DNA of 64,000 nucleotides. It comes from Isochrysis galbana. Taxonomy: Eukaryota; Haptophyta; Isochrysidales; Isochrysidaceae. Location of the stretch: the NCBI GenBank assembly GCA_018136815.1, contig CM030940.1:2835915-2899914 (forward strand), given 5' to 3'. The notes below the pieces were generated by a model that was not told where the DNA came from, ran no database searches, and saw nothing but the letters and a program-made list of their open reading frames with translations. A program made the position numbers and the translations under genes. Of the stretch, positions 39,938-50,904 are shown piece after piece; the stretch's first letter is position 1; every line of letters begins with the position of its first letter.

Positions 39938-42535
39938 TTACGGTGCCTTCGCTTCATCGTGAGCACGTGCTTGATGGCGAGGCCTACGGGCAAAGGGGCT
40001 CCAGTTCTGGAGTTCTGGATGCTGCTTCCGGAACGCTAGGAATGCCCGAATCTCCTCTGCCATGCAAGGAAGGGGAATGCCTTTCTCGAATACGAGATGA
40101 ATGCCAGGCTGCTTACGCAATTGGCAAATATGCTCGTCTGAAGAGCCCGTCAGAAGAACAACAACCCCACGAAATCCACGGCGTGCGAGTTGAGCGGCAA
40201 GGACCGAGCCTAGAACTTTTGGTGGGGCGATGACCTCGTCAAGTATGACGACATCGGCTTGACTTGGTACCCCAACCCGCGCAGTGAGGTTGGAGTTGAG
40301 CACACCCATGGCAACATCTGCGAAAGCAGCAATTTCTTCGGGATTCTTTCCAAGCACGCATGACTCTTCGAGAGTGGCCTTCAGATGGTGTTTCAAGAAC
40401 AAGCCTTGGACCATGCGTGGGATGTGCTCGTCATCTAACCCCACGACGCAAAGCGCCTTGTCGTAACCACATCGATCAATAGATGACTCAGATTGGTAGC
40501 TCATGTGCACCGAGGAGTATCCATGGCTACAAATTGGCGCATCTTTATCTGCTACCGACGTCGCACAGTAGGGCCGAGCATCGTCGGTGCGTTGATGTAG
40601 ACTAGAAGCAACGCCTGTCGGACGGGCCAACGGGGATCCCACTCCTACTGATTTGCGAGTCGTTGGGATGCCTAAGAAAGAGACGACATCTTTCTGGGCT
40701 GATTGAGGAGGACGAATGTGATGCGTCGTTTTTCTCAAGTTTTCTTCTTGTGCGCATGATGCAGAGATTGAGAGTAGCGAAGATCGACGGAGATTAGCGA
40801 ATGGCGAAGAGTACGATGAAGCATCAAACCAGATATCCTCGGGGACGAGAGTTTGTGAGGTGACCAATGAGCAATTATGGAGGTGCTCAAAGTCTTCTCG
40901 TACGGCATCGTCGTGGATATCCTTACGTTTTGGCGATAACGGGGATGCTCTTGGGCTTTTAAGGATGTGACGGGGCACCGGCGACTCATTCCGCGACCCA
41001 AATCGCTCGTCGCAAGAGTTGTCATCGAAACATTCCTCGGTGTCCGCAACGCTGAACTCAGCGCTCACAGTGCGGGTGGTAGTAGCTCGAGTGGCAAAAA
41101 GGAGTTCTGCTAGCTTTCGTGCATCAGCTGCGCTTGCATGATCATGAATCACGTAATCAATTCCTGGATCCGCCGACAGGCCTTCACGATCACCCTCTGC
41201 TAGATTTCTTGAGAAGACACAAATGACGCCAAGGAAACCCTCACGGCGAAGCTTGGCGACCACCTCATTGCCTAACAGAGTCATCGGCTGGGCTGGATCC
41301 TTCATCGTATAGGACAGTACCACAAGATCAGTTGGTGCAGCTTGATCAAGGACTGTGTGAACAAAGCTGCAGGCCTCTGGAGGACGCATGTTGACTGTAG
41401 GGCGCCGACTCCCAAGCAGTTCGGGGTTGGAAATGAGGATGTTGATAGGCACAGAATCGTCATCCTCTGCTAAGACAAAGCACTGGGAGTTGCCCAGATC
41501 ATCGCTTTCTACAGGAATTTCATTCAAGGGAGCAGGCCCGTTGATACGTGCGGTGAATGAGCTTGAAAGGTGCGACAGCGATCGTGAGGGAATCGAGTAC
41601 GCATGGGCCTCGCGGATAGTCAAGGTGCTTTGCTTTGTACTTGTGCATTCCGTAGAAGGCTCGATGCCGCATTCGCTGTTCACGTGCTCGGGTCGACGAA
41701 GAGCCAGGAAGGCACCGGGTCTTGCAGCCACAGGAACTGAAGATGATCTGCTCGGCTCGTTACGTACAGTACCATCTTTCTCAGATGGGTGGGGATCGGC
41801 AGGAAGAGAAACATGGACTAGGGTGGTCTCCTCCTTGCTCTCAAGGAAGACAGAGCCTCCTGCGGCCTGCACAGCCAGATCAACCGAATCCAGGCCTATG
41901 CCGTCGGACATGGTGGTACATGAATGGGTTTTGAAGTCCGATCGAAAGACGGCCTTGCTTTCGTCGGCCGTCAGCAAGACTGAACGGTCCCGGTTGACAT
42001 TGACCACGTCGATGCTGAAGAAGCCGCAGCTGTAGCGTGCCCACACACGGATGGCGGTGTCGTCCTTGCGATACTTGAACGCGTTGGCGATAATTACTTC
42101 AAGGGCCAGCTTTAAAGCGACGTGGTCGATAGCGAGCGTTCGCTCATTTTCCATCAAGATTTCACAGCCAGCAGCTGCCCTGGTGAGGACATACCTCACA
42201 TCGACAGTGCATCTACAGGAAACGTAAACCCTACTTTCCAGCTGTGCCAGGGCCTGACGCATGCAGCACCACTCGATAGCCTCTTGCAAGAAGCCCACTG
42301 GCGCCGAGAGTAAAGACTGGATGTCTTCTGGCAGGTCGTATTTCAAGTGCGGCTTCAATAGCTCTCGGATGCTGGAGATCAGTGAGATCGCTGAGCCACA
42401 TCGGCCTTTGACAATGTGATGAAGCCTTTGGTCGGCGACGAGTCGACTGTTCTGCATCGAAAGCTTGTGCTCCGCCTCAAGCTTGTCCGCTTTGCAAGCC
42501 GCAATGTGCAGGCCGGCCACGAATGCCTCCGCCAT
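39938..42535 (-). CDS. Hybrid histidine kinase with two receiver-like domains
   Basis: A single uninterrupted frame of 865 residues from ATG 42535 (context GCGCCATGGCGG; a further in-frame ATG at 42637 would add 34). Phospho-acceptor region: VADQRLHHIVKGRCGSAISL, with His near residue 39/40. HATPase_c: N box LALEVIIANAFKYRKDD, G box SDGIGLDSVDLAVQAAGGS, ending TTLVHVSLP. After a Ser-rich linker comes a receiver-like domain (SQCFVLAEDDDSVPINILIS, TDLVVLSYTM, GVICVFSRN), where the phospho-acceptor Asp position reads Ser, so it is probably inactive as an acceptor. A Ser-rich stretch follows. The C-terminal receiver has acidic residues (KALCVVGLDDEH), the likely acceptor DVVILDEVI, and RGFRGVVVLLTGSS plus VFEKG with the conserved Lys. 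No transmembrane helix or sensor domain is present, so it is a soluble signalling protein of unknown input. Confidence 0.85.
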   Translation of the reverse strand: MAEAFVAGLHIAACKADKLEAEHKLSMQNSRLVADQRLHHIVKGRCGSAISLISSIRELLKPHLKYDLPEDIQSLLSAPVGFLQEAIEWCCMRQALAQLESRVYVSCRCTVDVRYVLTRAAAGCEILMENERTLAIDHVALKLALEVIIANAFKYRKDDTAIRVWARYSCGFFSIDVVNVNRDRSVLLTADESKAVFRSDFKTHSCTTMSDGIGLDSVDLAVQAAGGSVFLESKEETTLVHVSLPADPHPSEKDGTVRNEPSRSSSVPVAARPGAFLALRRPEHVNSECGIEPSTECTSTKQSTLTIREAHAYSIPSRSLSHLSSSFTARINGPAPLNEIPVESDDLGNSQCFVLAEDDDSVPINILISNPELLGSRRPTVNMRPPEACSFVHTVLDQAAPTDLVVLSYTMKDPAQPMTLLGNEVVAKLRREGFLGVICVFSRNLAEGDREGLSADPGIDYVIHDHASAADARKLAELLFATRATTTRTVSAEFSVADTEECFDDNSCDERFGSRNESPVPRHILKSPRASPLSPKRKDIHDDAVREDFEHLHNCSLVTSQTLVPEDIWFDASSYSSPFANLRRSSLLSISASCAQEENLRKTTHHIRPPQSAQKDVVSFLGIPTTRKSVGVGSPLARPTGVASSLHQRTDDARPYCATSVADKDAPICSHGYSSVHMSYQSESSIDRCGYDKALCVVGLDDEHIPRMVQGLFLKHHLKATLEESCVLGKNPEEIAAFADVAMGVLNSNLTARVGVPSQADVVILDEVIAPPKVLGSVLAAQLARRGFRGVVVLLTGSSDEHICQLRKQPGIHLVFEKGIPLPCMAEEIRAFLAFRKQHPELQNWSPFARRPRHQARAHDEAKAP

Positions 42536-42637
42536 GGCGCGGATGTGACGGGGGCTCGATTCGGGTGAGTGAGAGGCGAGAGAGAACCAGGGAAAGCACC
42601 AGGGAGCACACGCCAGTGAGAGAGTTTCACTTTTCAC

Positions 42638-44325
42638 TTTTCCAGCTTTTCCACCTTTTCTTCTGTTGAGGACCGACCACCGACTTCAGAAGAGATTCGT
42701 CGTACCTAGTGAGCGGCGACTCGGACGGCTACACTTTGCGATCATCACGCCCAATCTTCTGTCGAAATCCTCAGACTCTCGACGTCATTCTCACCACCCA
42801 TTCTCGGAGATAGAGAGTTGTGGGCCGCCGTTGCACCGAGAGTCCGGCTGGCGAGCTGCCGAGAACGCCCGTCTTCTTGGTCCTCCAAAACCCTCGGTCC
42901 ACTTCTTCATCAATCGATGATGTTGTATCTCGAATCACAGATCCTGGGATATATCAGAGATCAGTCGTTTTCCTCGCGCCGTCGTCCTCACAGATTAAGC
43001 CGGTTTGAACCAAACCTCTGCCCGGGTACAGGAGTTGAGTGCGAACACGAGATATGAGGACGTTCGAACAAGTGAACGTGTATTCAGGAGGGTACGCGCA
43101 TGTTGTGCTTTGCAATCTTCAATCTTCTGAATTAAACCATGGAAGGAGAAGGCTTTTAAAGTTCGAAGTTCGTTAAAAAATACCTGTTACAAAAGGCGCT
43201 ACGACGTCTCCCTATCTGTCGATCCGACAATTACCGTTACCTTTAACCCTAGTAGGTGCCTAGTCCTCCAGGAGGACGGTCAACATGTTTTTAGTACATA
43301 TGGCTATATTGGGAGCCCCTAGGGGCCCTAGGAGGGCCCCAGGGGGCCTCCGGATGTGAAATGGGAACCCTCCTAGGCATGGGCAGACCTCCCTATCATA
43401 AATTCGTCTACGATGCTTGGTTTTAGAAGCGCGGGAGAACGTTGCCACGAAAGGTTGGCGCGAGCCCATTTCCCTCCTCTCCCCCCCTCCCCAGCCCTTT
43501 CCCCCCACGGGTCCTCTCCGTGACCAAACTACACCCCCTCCTTTTTTTACCTCTTTATCTCTTTCTTTTCTATGCCCCCCCCCTAAGACTGTGAATAGGT
43601 TTGATTCAGAGCTATGATGTTAGAACCTAATAGTAGGGACGGGTACAAGTTTCGCGCTCGACTCCCCCAAATTTTGTGCTTGATTTTGTGACTTATTTTG
43701 CTCCACCCCCCCCAAATTTTGCGCTAGATTTTGTTTAAACAACTACTATAACTAAAGCTAGCTACTAGCTATAGCTATACCATAGTAATGTAACTTATAA
43801 CTTATAACACACAAGCATCGCCATACCGTCATGTTGTATCGGCACGCCCTAGAGGCCTAGGCCTACCTACGCCCAACAAGACCATGTAGGGCCTTTATAT
43901 CTTCACATCATCACATCATGCCTAATGCTATCCATAATCATCATGAGAATGCTTTGCAGAATCATTTTCATTTATTCCAATCCTCCCCGGTTGACACGCA
44001 GCAGCAAAGCGGCTTGAAGCTGATCTGACAAGGAATTCATTTGCACGTCCCCAAACATCAAACGTGCGCACTCAAGCAGAGAAAACACACGCTCCCGATG
44101 TCGAGCCAAGAGAGTTCATTTAACCATACGAGACGAGAGACCTAGAGGAGGAGGATTAACCCATGGATCCAAAGCGAGCACAAAATCGGCAGCTTAGCGC
44201 GGCGGCCCCCGATTTCGTACGTCACGTCCTACCACGTTCTCCCTTTTACAGGAGTTTTGCTCGGGCAGTTGCGCTGGGTCAGGCGCTGACGCGACGCTAA
44301 TCATCCACTTCCGGTCGACTTAGCG
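42638..44325. other. 1.7-kb region without recognised gene
   Basis: The kinase upstream region (42638-43140) contains CTTTTCCAGCTTTTCCACCT repeats next to the start. Further on there are G/C runs (43260-43380) and AT-rich words (CTAGCTA, TATAACTTATAAC at 43757-43806). No family match in any frame. Confidence 0.4.
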
Positions 44326-44986
44326 CTACGATTGTGAACGAGAACGAGTACGACTCGAAGGCAGATCAGGAGGAGTACGACTTGTCTCTTGAATTCGACG
44401 TGGAATAACTTGATTGGATTGGGAACTTGAGCTTGGACTTGAAGAGGAGTCTACAGCGGAGTGAGCTTGGGGTTGAACCGGACGGCGGTCGAAAGTGGTG
44501 TCGTACGACTCAACTAGATCAGCACAACGCCGCAGCAACTCAATTCGAGACTCCCAAGTAGCTTCAGAACGAGGATAGCCGCGCCACTTGACGAGATACT
44601 TGAGTGAAACTCCATCGCCCTTGCGATCGAGTAACTCTTCGACCAAGTACTCATCATCGGTGAGCGGAGAAGAATCGGTGATGGTGAAGTACGGACGAAG
44701 ATTGGAGATGTGAACTTCATCCTTAACTTGTCGGTTTTCGAGATCGCGTAGACGGTAACGAGTGGCCGAGATTACTTCTTCTACTCGGTAGGGACCGGAG
44801 TAGAGGTATTGAAGTTTGTTGCCCATCGCATGAGGCGCGAGGCTGGACCACCGGTGACTTGATCTTTCATCGTGTGAAGCCAGCGCAAAGCTGAATGGTC
44901 TACGACGAGGGTGAAGTGGCGACCCCAAAGATAAGGCCTCCAATTTCGGATCGATTCTAGCGCTGCTAGAAGTTCGATTTCAGTGA
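44326..44986 (-). mobile_element. Ty3/gypsy chromovirus fossil (RNase H and chromodomain end)
   Basis: Fossil of a Ty3/gypsy LTR retrotransposon of the chromovirus clade. Recognisable parts are an RNase H piece near the assembly gap and the integrase C-terminal end with a chromodomain. The copy is broken, with at least one or two breaks, and is cut off by the gap at 44987. No LTR was identified with confidence. The chromodomain type suggests targeting to heterochromatin (family knowledge). Age is uncertain, probably moderate. Confidence 0.85.
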
Positions 44987-45086
44987 NNNNNNNNNNNNNN
45001 NNNNNNNNNNNNNNNNNNNNNNNNNNNNNNNNNNNNNNNNNNNNNNNNNNNNNNNNNNNNNNNNNNNNNNNNNNNNNNNNNNNNNN
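44987..45086. other. Assembly gap (100 N)
   Basis: 100 N of conventional length, inside or at the edge of the gypsy fossil; the true size is unknown. Confidence 0.99.
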
Positions 45087-45640
45087 CACCACTCAATCAA
45101 CAAAAGAACTCAGAAACAAACATAAACGCTCGAAACAAACAAAGAGGGAGACAAATGAATTGACGAGCGATGTGCAGCCTCGGTGTTCAATATGTCAAGC
45201 GAGCGGCGAACCATCGAGACAAGCCCTGAAAACAAAATTCGTTCGCACTATCGAGTATCGAATCCGCTTTGAGTATAGAGATACTCTGGATTCGACACCC
45301 CCCGACTCAAATCGAGCGCCCACGCGAGTCATAGGGTGACCAAGCCCACAACAAGCACGAAAAGACGCGACGAACAGAGACAAGGCAAGACACCAAGCTC
45401 AAGCTCACAATGATGTACTCACAGGCGTCCCCATGAGATACAAACAAGGAAAACTTCGAGTTGACAATTGACAATACGAACAAACAAACGAGAGAACACA
45501 ACAATCACAAGTGAATGTGACCCTCTTGCCTTCTCACCCCGAAGAGTGTGCGCACTCAGCGGGTTAAACCAACGCGGTTTAAAGACAAGTCTCACTCGGG
45601 GCGCACATCCCTCCTGAGAAACTTACGGGTCCCTCGAGGA
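45087..45640. other. Region after the gap
   Basis: No gene recognised. A-rich with AACAAAC words (45095-45150, 45475-45500). It may belong to the gypsy element's non-coding part, but no matching second copy exists in the window to test that. Confidence 0.3.
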
Positions 45641-45653
45641 CGCGGCCACTCAG

Positions 45654-45800
45654 ACCACCGAGACGCCGCCGACGGCGCCGTGCGCGGCGTGCGACGACGG
45701 CAGCATTGCGCACATCGGCCTGCCGCTCATCCTGGGCGCGCTGACGGGCGTTTTTATCTACATGACGCTAACTAAGTGCAAGCACGTGCCTACGGAATGA
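45654..45800 (+). CDS. Possible terminal exon of a small membrane protein
   Basis: After a CACTCAG acceptor, one frame reads TTETPPTAPCAACDDGSIAH and then the hydrophobic segment IGLPLILGALTGVFIYMTLT, ending KCKHVPTE and TGA at 45800. The hydrophobic stretch fits one transmembrane helix with a short basic cytosolic end. The frame has no early ATG, so it would be a last exon whose upstream exons are in or beyond the assembly gap. Codon use is GC-rich like the host genes. Not recognised; a chance frame is possible. Confidence 0.3.
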   Translation, partial: TTETPPTAPCAACDDGSIAHIGLPLILGALTGVFIYMTLTKCKHVPTE

Positions 45801-45889
45801 TTTTCTAGGGCGCCCTGTTAAGAAGAGGATGCGTGCGCTATTCAGTGTGACCGGGGCCCTACTCCAGCACGGTCAGAAAAGAAGACCAC

Positions 45890-46580
45890 TCTCCAAAAAG
45901 AAAACTCGCAGTGTGGAGGAAATACCGGAAGGGGGGCCTCAAAAACATGCAAAATGCGCATTTATGACCCCTCGGGGAAAACCTCTCAACATAGAGGTAC
46001 GTAGGAGCGTAGACTGTGTACCTTAGGGTATCTATACTGTATAGAGTATACATATTATATCATTTTATTTAATTTATATCATTAGTATACAATAGAGCAA
46101 AAACTATAGTAAGAGTCTTAGAATTAGCTTAAACGGGGGTCGTCCGGATCCGGACCCAAAAACGGTGATTTTCCTGACATGGCCCTTCACTTTCTCACTT
46201 TTCCAGTATGGACGGAGCTCGGTAGAAACTTGGTCATGTTTACAAAAAAACTCGCAGTGTGAGGAAGTCAAGATACCGGAAGGGGGGCCTCAAAAACATG
46301 CAAAATGCGCATTTATGACCCCTCGGGGAAAACCTCTCAACATAGAGGTACGTAGCAGCGTAGACTGTGTACCTTAGGGTATCTGTACTGTATAGAGTAT
46401 ACATATTGTATCATTTTATTTAATTTATATCATTAGTATACAATAGAGCAAAAACTATAGTAAGAGTCTTAGAATTAGCTTAGACGGGGGTCGTCCGGAT
46501 CCGGACCCAAAAACGGCGATTTTCCTGACATGGCTCTTCACTTTCTCACTTTTTCAGTGTGGGGGACGCGTCTTCTGAGT
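45890..46580 (+). repeat. 351-bp tandem duplication
   Basis: Two nearly identical units lie in tandem: AAAACTCGCAGTGTGGAGG...ATACCGGAAGGGGGGCCTC begins at about 45901, and again at about 46250 (ATACCGG at 45922 and 46273, offset 351). Each contains an AT-rich block with the palindromes TATACTGTATAGAGTATAC and CCGGATCCGG and ends CACTTT-(T)CAGTGTGG. Differences are few (about 3%). A further short duplication (GGGGACGCGTCTTCT twice) follows at 46562-46602. The pair lies directly upstream of the orphan gene at 46759. Confidence 0.9.
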
Positions 46581-46758
46581 GTGGGGGGACGCGTCTTCTC
46601 AGAAGAAGAACTGGTCCTCCAAACTCAGGAGGCGTTCCACCAAGAGAATCGCCGCGATATCTACTAGTAAGAGGCCGCAGAACGCTGAGATCGCCCATGG
46701 GTCCATACACTATTAGTAAACATCGGATTTTTCCCGCCTCCTCTCCCCTCTCCCAAAG

Positions 46759-47352
46759 GTGCCTCCGAAGGTCCGATCCGACCGACCCCCCATGCCTCCG
46801 ATGCCGGCCTACGCTCTGGCTCCCAAGCCCTCGCCGCACATCGCCCGGCTCGTCGATCCGCGCAGTGCCTCATGGAGACTGCCCATGGTCGACGCGATGC
46901 GATGGAAGCAGAAGCACCTCGAAGCGCGCGACGCGCTCCTCAACGCCATCGGCGCAGAAACCCTCCCCACGTGGATGGCGCACCTGTTGTTCTCTCGCTG
47001 GACGCTCAAGCACTCGGGCCGGCTCAAGTTGCTCACCTTCCTGTGGGGCAACGGGGTCGGACGCGACATGTGCCTCCTGATCCTCGCGCCGCTCGTCAAG
47101 CCGAAGCGCGAGTTCGACTGCAAACAGATCCTGGACTCGCTGCAGTCGCGCAAGTACGATGCCACCTGGTACTACTACTCCTGCATGTGGGGAATTCACC
47201 TGTACCTGGATGGGCGAGTCAAGGAGGAGCTGAACGACTACACTAGGCTCCAGATCGCCAACTACAACTGGCAGCAACACATCGACCGACACGGATACCA
47301 GACACTCAAACAACAGACTGACTTCTTTCTCGCCTTCGGCGTTGACGCGTGA
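46759..47352 (+). CDS. Orphan 197-residue protein, unknown function
   Basis: Not recognised. A single uninterrupted frame from ATG 46759 or the downstream ATG 46792; the first 25 residues are Pro/Met-rich (RPPMPPMPAYALAPKPSP). The body is globular and rich in aromatic and basic residues: RWKQKHLEARDALLNAIGAE, WMAHLLFSRWTLKHSGRLKL, DATWYYYSCMWGIHLYLDG, RLQIANYNWQQHIDRHGYQ. It looks mostly helical, with no transmembrane segment or Cys motif. Strong G/C-ending codon use supports real coding. The sequence between the 351-bp duplication and the start may be its promoter. No partner gene is adjacent. It could be a lineage-specific gene or cargo of an unseen mobile element. Confidence 0.6.
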   Translation: MPPKVRSDRPPMPPMPAYALAPKPSPHIARLVDPRSASWRLPMVDAMRWKQKHLEARDALLNAIGAETLPTWMAHLLFSRWTLKHSGRLKLLTFLWGNGVGRDMCLLILAPLVKPKREFDCKQILDSLQSRKYDATWYYYSCMWGIHLYLDGRVKEELNDYTRLQIANYNWQQHIDRHGYQTLKQQTDFFLAFGVDA

Positions 47353-48437
47353 GTGCCTGCTTCAGATCCATCAACACTCGCCACAATCTACTCGCTATAC
47401 TCAGTAGGCTATCCCATCTATCCTTTTCCATCCAACCTCTGCTAATTATAACCTTAGAAAAATTGTAGCTGTACTGCAGTAGGTATACGGACCCGGCCAA
47501 AATAGCTTTGGCGTCTTTGGGCTAGGCGCTCGAGCGCTCGACCGCACCTCGCCAAGTCCGATCGGAGGCCTCAACCCTTATCAGTGATAAGCCCCAAATC
47601 TCATACTGAGGACTCGACCAAAATTGGTCTACCCCCTAGCCCAGTCGGTCGGCTCGGGCCAAGTCCGCTCGACCATCCACTCGCTCGCCCCCATCGGTAT
47701 CTTCACACTAGGAGTATGAATTCAAGATTCCAGTGTCGCAAAAATCTGGATCCGTACTGCTACGCGACTACTCTTAAAAAGATATGTACCGGAGGGGGCC
47801 CGACACTCAGATACCGCGCGGGGGGCCCTGGCCCCCCGGCCCATTATAAACTTATAACACCTCGGCATATATATGTGTGATGAGTTGCAATGTTGCAATC
47901 TCCTCGATCGGCTTTCGGCGTCTCCCGCCGGGGGGGGGGGGGGGGGGGGGAGGCTGGGTAGCGGCCTCCCTCCATGGTGGTAGGAAGTAAACCATCACAT
48001 TCTCTCTTCTTATCTCCGGTCTTGCGTGCCCCCTTCGCTGCTCCGTTGCCGTTCACTAGCGCTAACTAAAGCCCGCTGATGATATAGTTATGAAGGGAAT
48101 TTATATTTTCACGGGCGCGCCCGATCGAGCGAAACGATGAAACGAGCGCGGTCTCTCGCTCTTTTCTCTCTTCCCCCAAGGCCTGTTCCTCGTTATCTTT
48201 TGCACGCGCCGTCTTTCCCCCTCTCTCCATTGTACATTTTTGTAAATGCCGCGGGGAGAGAATACCAGGAGTTTCGGGCGTTGGTCAGTTTCGTTCGCTT
48301 TGGAAGGAGAGAAGAGAAGTATTCAGAAACTGGTTTTATAGGGTATGTGAAGCGAGAAGAAGCCAGCCCAGGGTTTTTCAAAAATCGCTCCGCGTCTCCC
48401 CGCCGCCGACGCCCGACGGAGGGAGCATCGAACAACA
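47353..48437. other. Intergenic region
   Basis: No gene recognised. GTGATGAGTTGCAATGTTGC at 47877 resembles the GTGATGA-TTGCAATCAC motif of the 14221 repeats and is followed by a run of about 20 G at 47930-47950. The 5' flank of the kinase gene (48100-48437) is pyrimidine-rich. Confidence 0.35.
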
Positions 48438-50063
48438 ATGCACACCTCCCCCGTCTTGCGACGGCCACCCTCGGTGCCGTGCTCGCCCCTCTGGGTAGCC
48501 CCTGCAGCAGCAACGACTCCACCGACTCCCTCCAACCCCGATAGATCACCGACTCTTAGTGTCGTTTCACCAATCCCCTCAGAGAACCGGCCCATTCAAA
48601 CTCCAGCGTTCTTCACGCCAGCCAATGCCTGTGCGCACATTTCGCCGCCATCGTATCTACGACGCGAGTCGCTCGATGTTCCAGCGTCATGCAATTTGAC
48701 TCGTCTTTCCCAGGGCTCCGGGGTGACTGTGTACAAGATGGAGCGCTCGCCCACAAGGGACGGGGTACCGAGGTCACCTTGGGTAATCAAGAAGGCGGAC
48801 ATTTCGCCTTTGATCGCGCACGAATTGCGCCGTGTCGAGCGGACGCTGGAGTACGAATCGAGGCTCCTCTCAGAGATATCTCATCCCAATATTGTAGGCT
48901 TTCGCGCCGCACAGGTGAGCCCTGCTAGCATGAAGATCAGATCGAGCAGTTCAAATTCATCCTAGTCCATCAACTATGTCCACTTTTCAAGACCCCACTG
49001 AGTCATCTCGTTCAATGTGCCTTCGCAGAGAGCTCCGGATGGACAGCTAATCCTTGCTTTGGAGGCCTGTGACTGCTCCCTATATAGTCTGATACAGGAA
49101 CGTCAATTTCATCGAATTCAAGCTGGTGATTTGGGTCGTAGCCGCCCCTTGTTCTCCCCAAATGAGATCTTAACGGTAAACCAGGAAGGCCGCCAATCAC
49201 GAACTATCTCCTGCAGGCCAATAGCACGGGCACTCATGTTAGGATACCCCAATTATTCTTAGGTAGTTTGCGGGGTGGCGAGTGCCCTACACCATCTTCA
49301 CACAGAGCACAAGATCTTGCACGGGGACATCAAATCGGCCAATATATTGCTTTCATTGCGTGCTTCCAACTTAAGCCACGCGTGCATTCGGGCGCCATGC
49401 AATCTTCCTCTTGCTGTCGTGAAAGTGTGCGATCTCGGAGTCGCCCTGCCACTCGTGGAGGACCTGTCGGCTGTCGCTGAGCCAGACCGCAATGTGTATT
49501 TGGGGACTGAATCTTGGAGACCTCCTGAGGCACGTGGATGTAAATGTTCTAGAGTGCACATCAACAATGACTTGGCATGCAGAATCGGGATGTCTATGAG
49601 CAATGACGCTGGATGTTGTGAGGAGAGGCCTCGTCGCTTCCAGATATGCGACAGGTCTGACGTGTACTGCCTCGGACTGGTAATATGGGAAATGCTTACC
49701 GGTGACGTGCCGACTCAAGGCAGGAAAAATTCGTGTTCTTTGGATGAATGTTTGTCTTTGCTTGAGACGCGCCCAACGCTTGAATGCAACGGAGAATTGC
49801 TCGGGAAGCTGCACCCTGAGTACGACAAGTGTATCGAAGCCTTCGAATGGTACGCTATGCTTGCGACCGCTCATTTCCCCGACACGTCTTCCGTCGGCAC
49901 CTGCACTCTGAGTGTATGGGTGATCCGATCCACCAAGTTCCCGAATGGACCTCTTAGGTGTACCGAGCGCGACGCCGACGCTCGTCCTTCTGCCCAAACA
50001 CTTGAACAATGGCTCCGCCTGCTGATTGAAGATGCATCCTCAGGAGCTTCTGATGCACGATGA
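48438..50063 (+). CDS. PBK/TOPK-like protein kinase
   Basis: Three exons (48438-48914, 49029-49175, 49263-50063; GT-AG, phase 0), 474 residues. After a Pro/Ser-rich N-terminus comes a kinase domain closest to PBK/TOPK, a MAPKK-related Ser/Thr kinase linked to mitosis in animals. Landmarks: glycine loop LSQGSGVTVYKMERSP, the family signature RSPWVIKKADIS with the catalytic Lys, LLSEISHPNIVGFRAAQ, and ILHGDIKSANILL, where HGD replaces HRD as in animal PBK. VKVCDLGVALPL replaces DFG with DLG (PBK has DVG); YLGTESWRPPEA is the P+1 region and DRSDVYCLGLVIWEMLTG the F helix. The C-lobe has an extra insert (about 100 residues rich in Cys/Arg/Asn), and the end reads ARPSAQTLEQWLRLL. Ordinary hinge and Asp residues suggest activity. 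The role is inferred from the family. Confidence 0.87.
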
Positions 50064-50904
50064 CAGCTGAATGGAATGAATGCGTGGGTCAAGATTAGTG
50101 GTAATTCTATCAAATCCCGTATTTGCAATCTCTGAAACCAAGCTATCCAAATGTATTTGGAGAGTGACGTCTCAAGTGTGAACCCATATTCCATCGTCCC
50201 CACATCAGTTCCACCCAGCCGATCCGGCTCAGTCCATACACTTTCTCGTTACAGATGCGGATAAGCTTGCGGGCACATAGAGGTCAAGTGGTGCCATTCG
50301 TGTTTTGGATCGGCCGCGCTAGAACACTGCGGTGCCTCATGCTTATTGAAGCCTTCCAAAAGTCAACAGACTTACGACAAGGCGATTGGACGCGCTTCCA
50401 TGAGCAATCAGCGCCGGGTGTGCAAGCTTTACAAGGCGGAATGTCGCCCCACGCAGAGGTGCACGTCGGTAGGTTTATGCGCGACGTACGTGTCATAATC
50501 ATGCTAATGACGTCTTGTACTTGTACGATGGCATGTCTAGCTGAATACCGTCTATTTGCCCTAGGGTGTCCGATGGTTTGATAAGTGTCTAAATTGTGAA
50601 GTATTCCTATAGATCCTATTGTGTGCATCTGCATGCGTGAGCGTTTTGTGCTCCATGCATGATGGTGGCTTATTCGGTGTCGGTCATTCGGTGCGTATGC
50701 CTTGGCGGTAGGTGTAGGTGGTAAGGCGGTAAGGCTGTGAACCAGTACTAGTACAAGGCAGTATTAATTAGTTAACACCCAAGCATTTGGCACTACCACC
50801 TTGACAGTGGTAATGCCTGAGGTAGTATAAGACAAACCGCTAACAACCTACCTTTACTTTTATAAGTGGGGGTCAAGGGTCAATGGGCGCCTCGCGCCGA
50901 GGCG
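50064..50904. other. Intergenic region
   Basis: No gene supported. The frames at 50255-50581 lack motifs. GCGGTAGGTGTAGGTGGTAAGG is a short local repeat near 50705. Confidence 0.35.
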
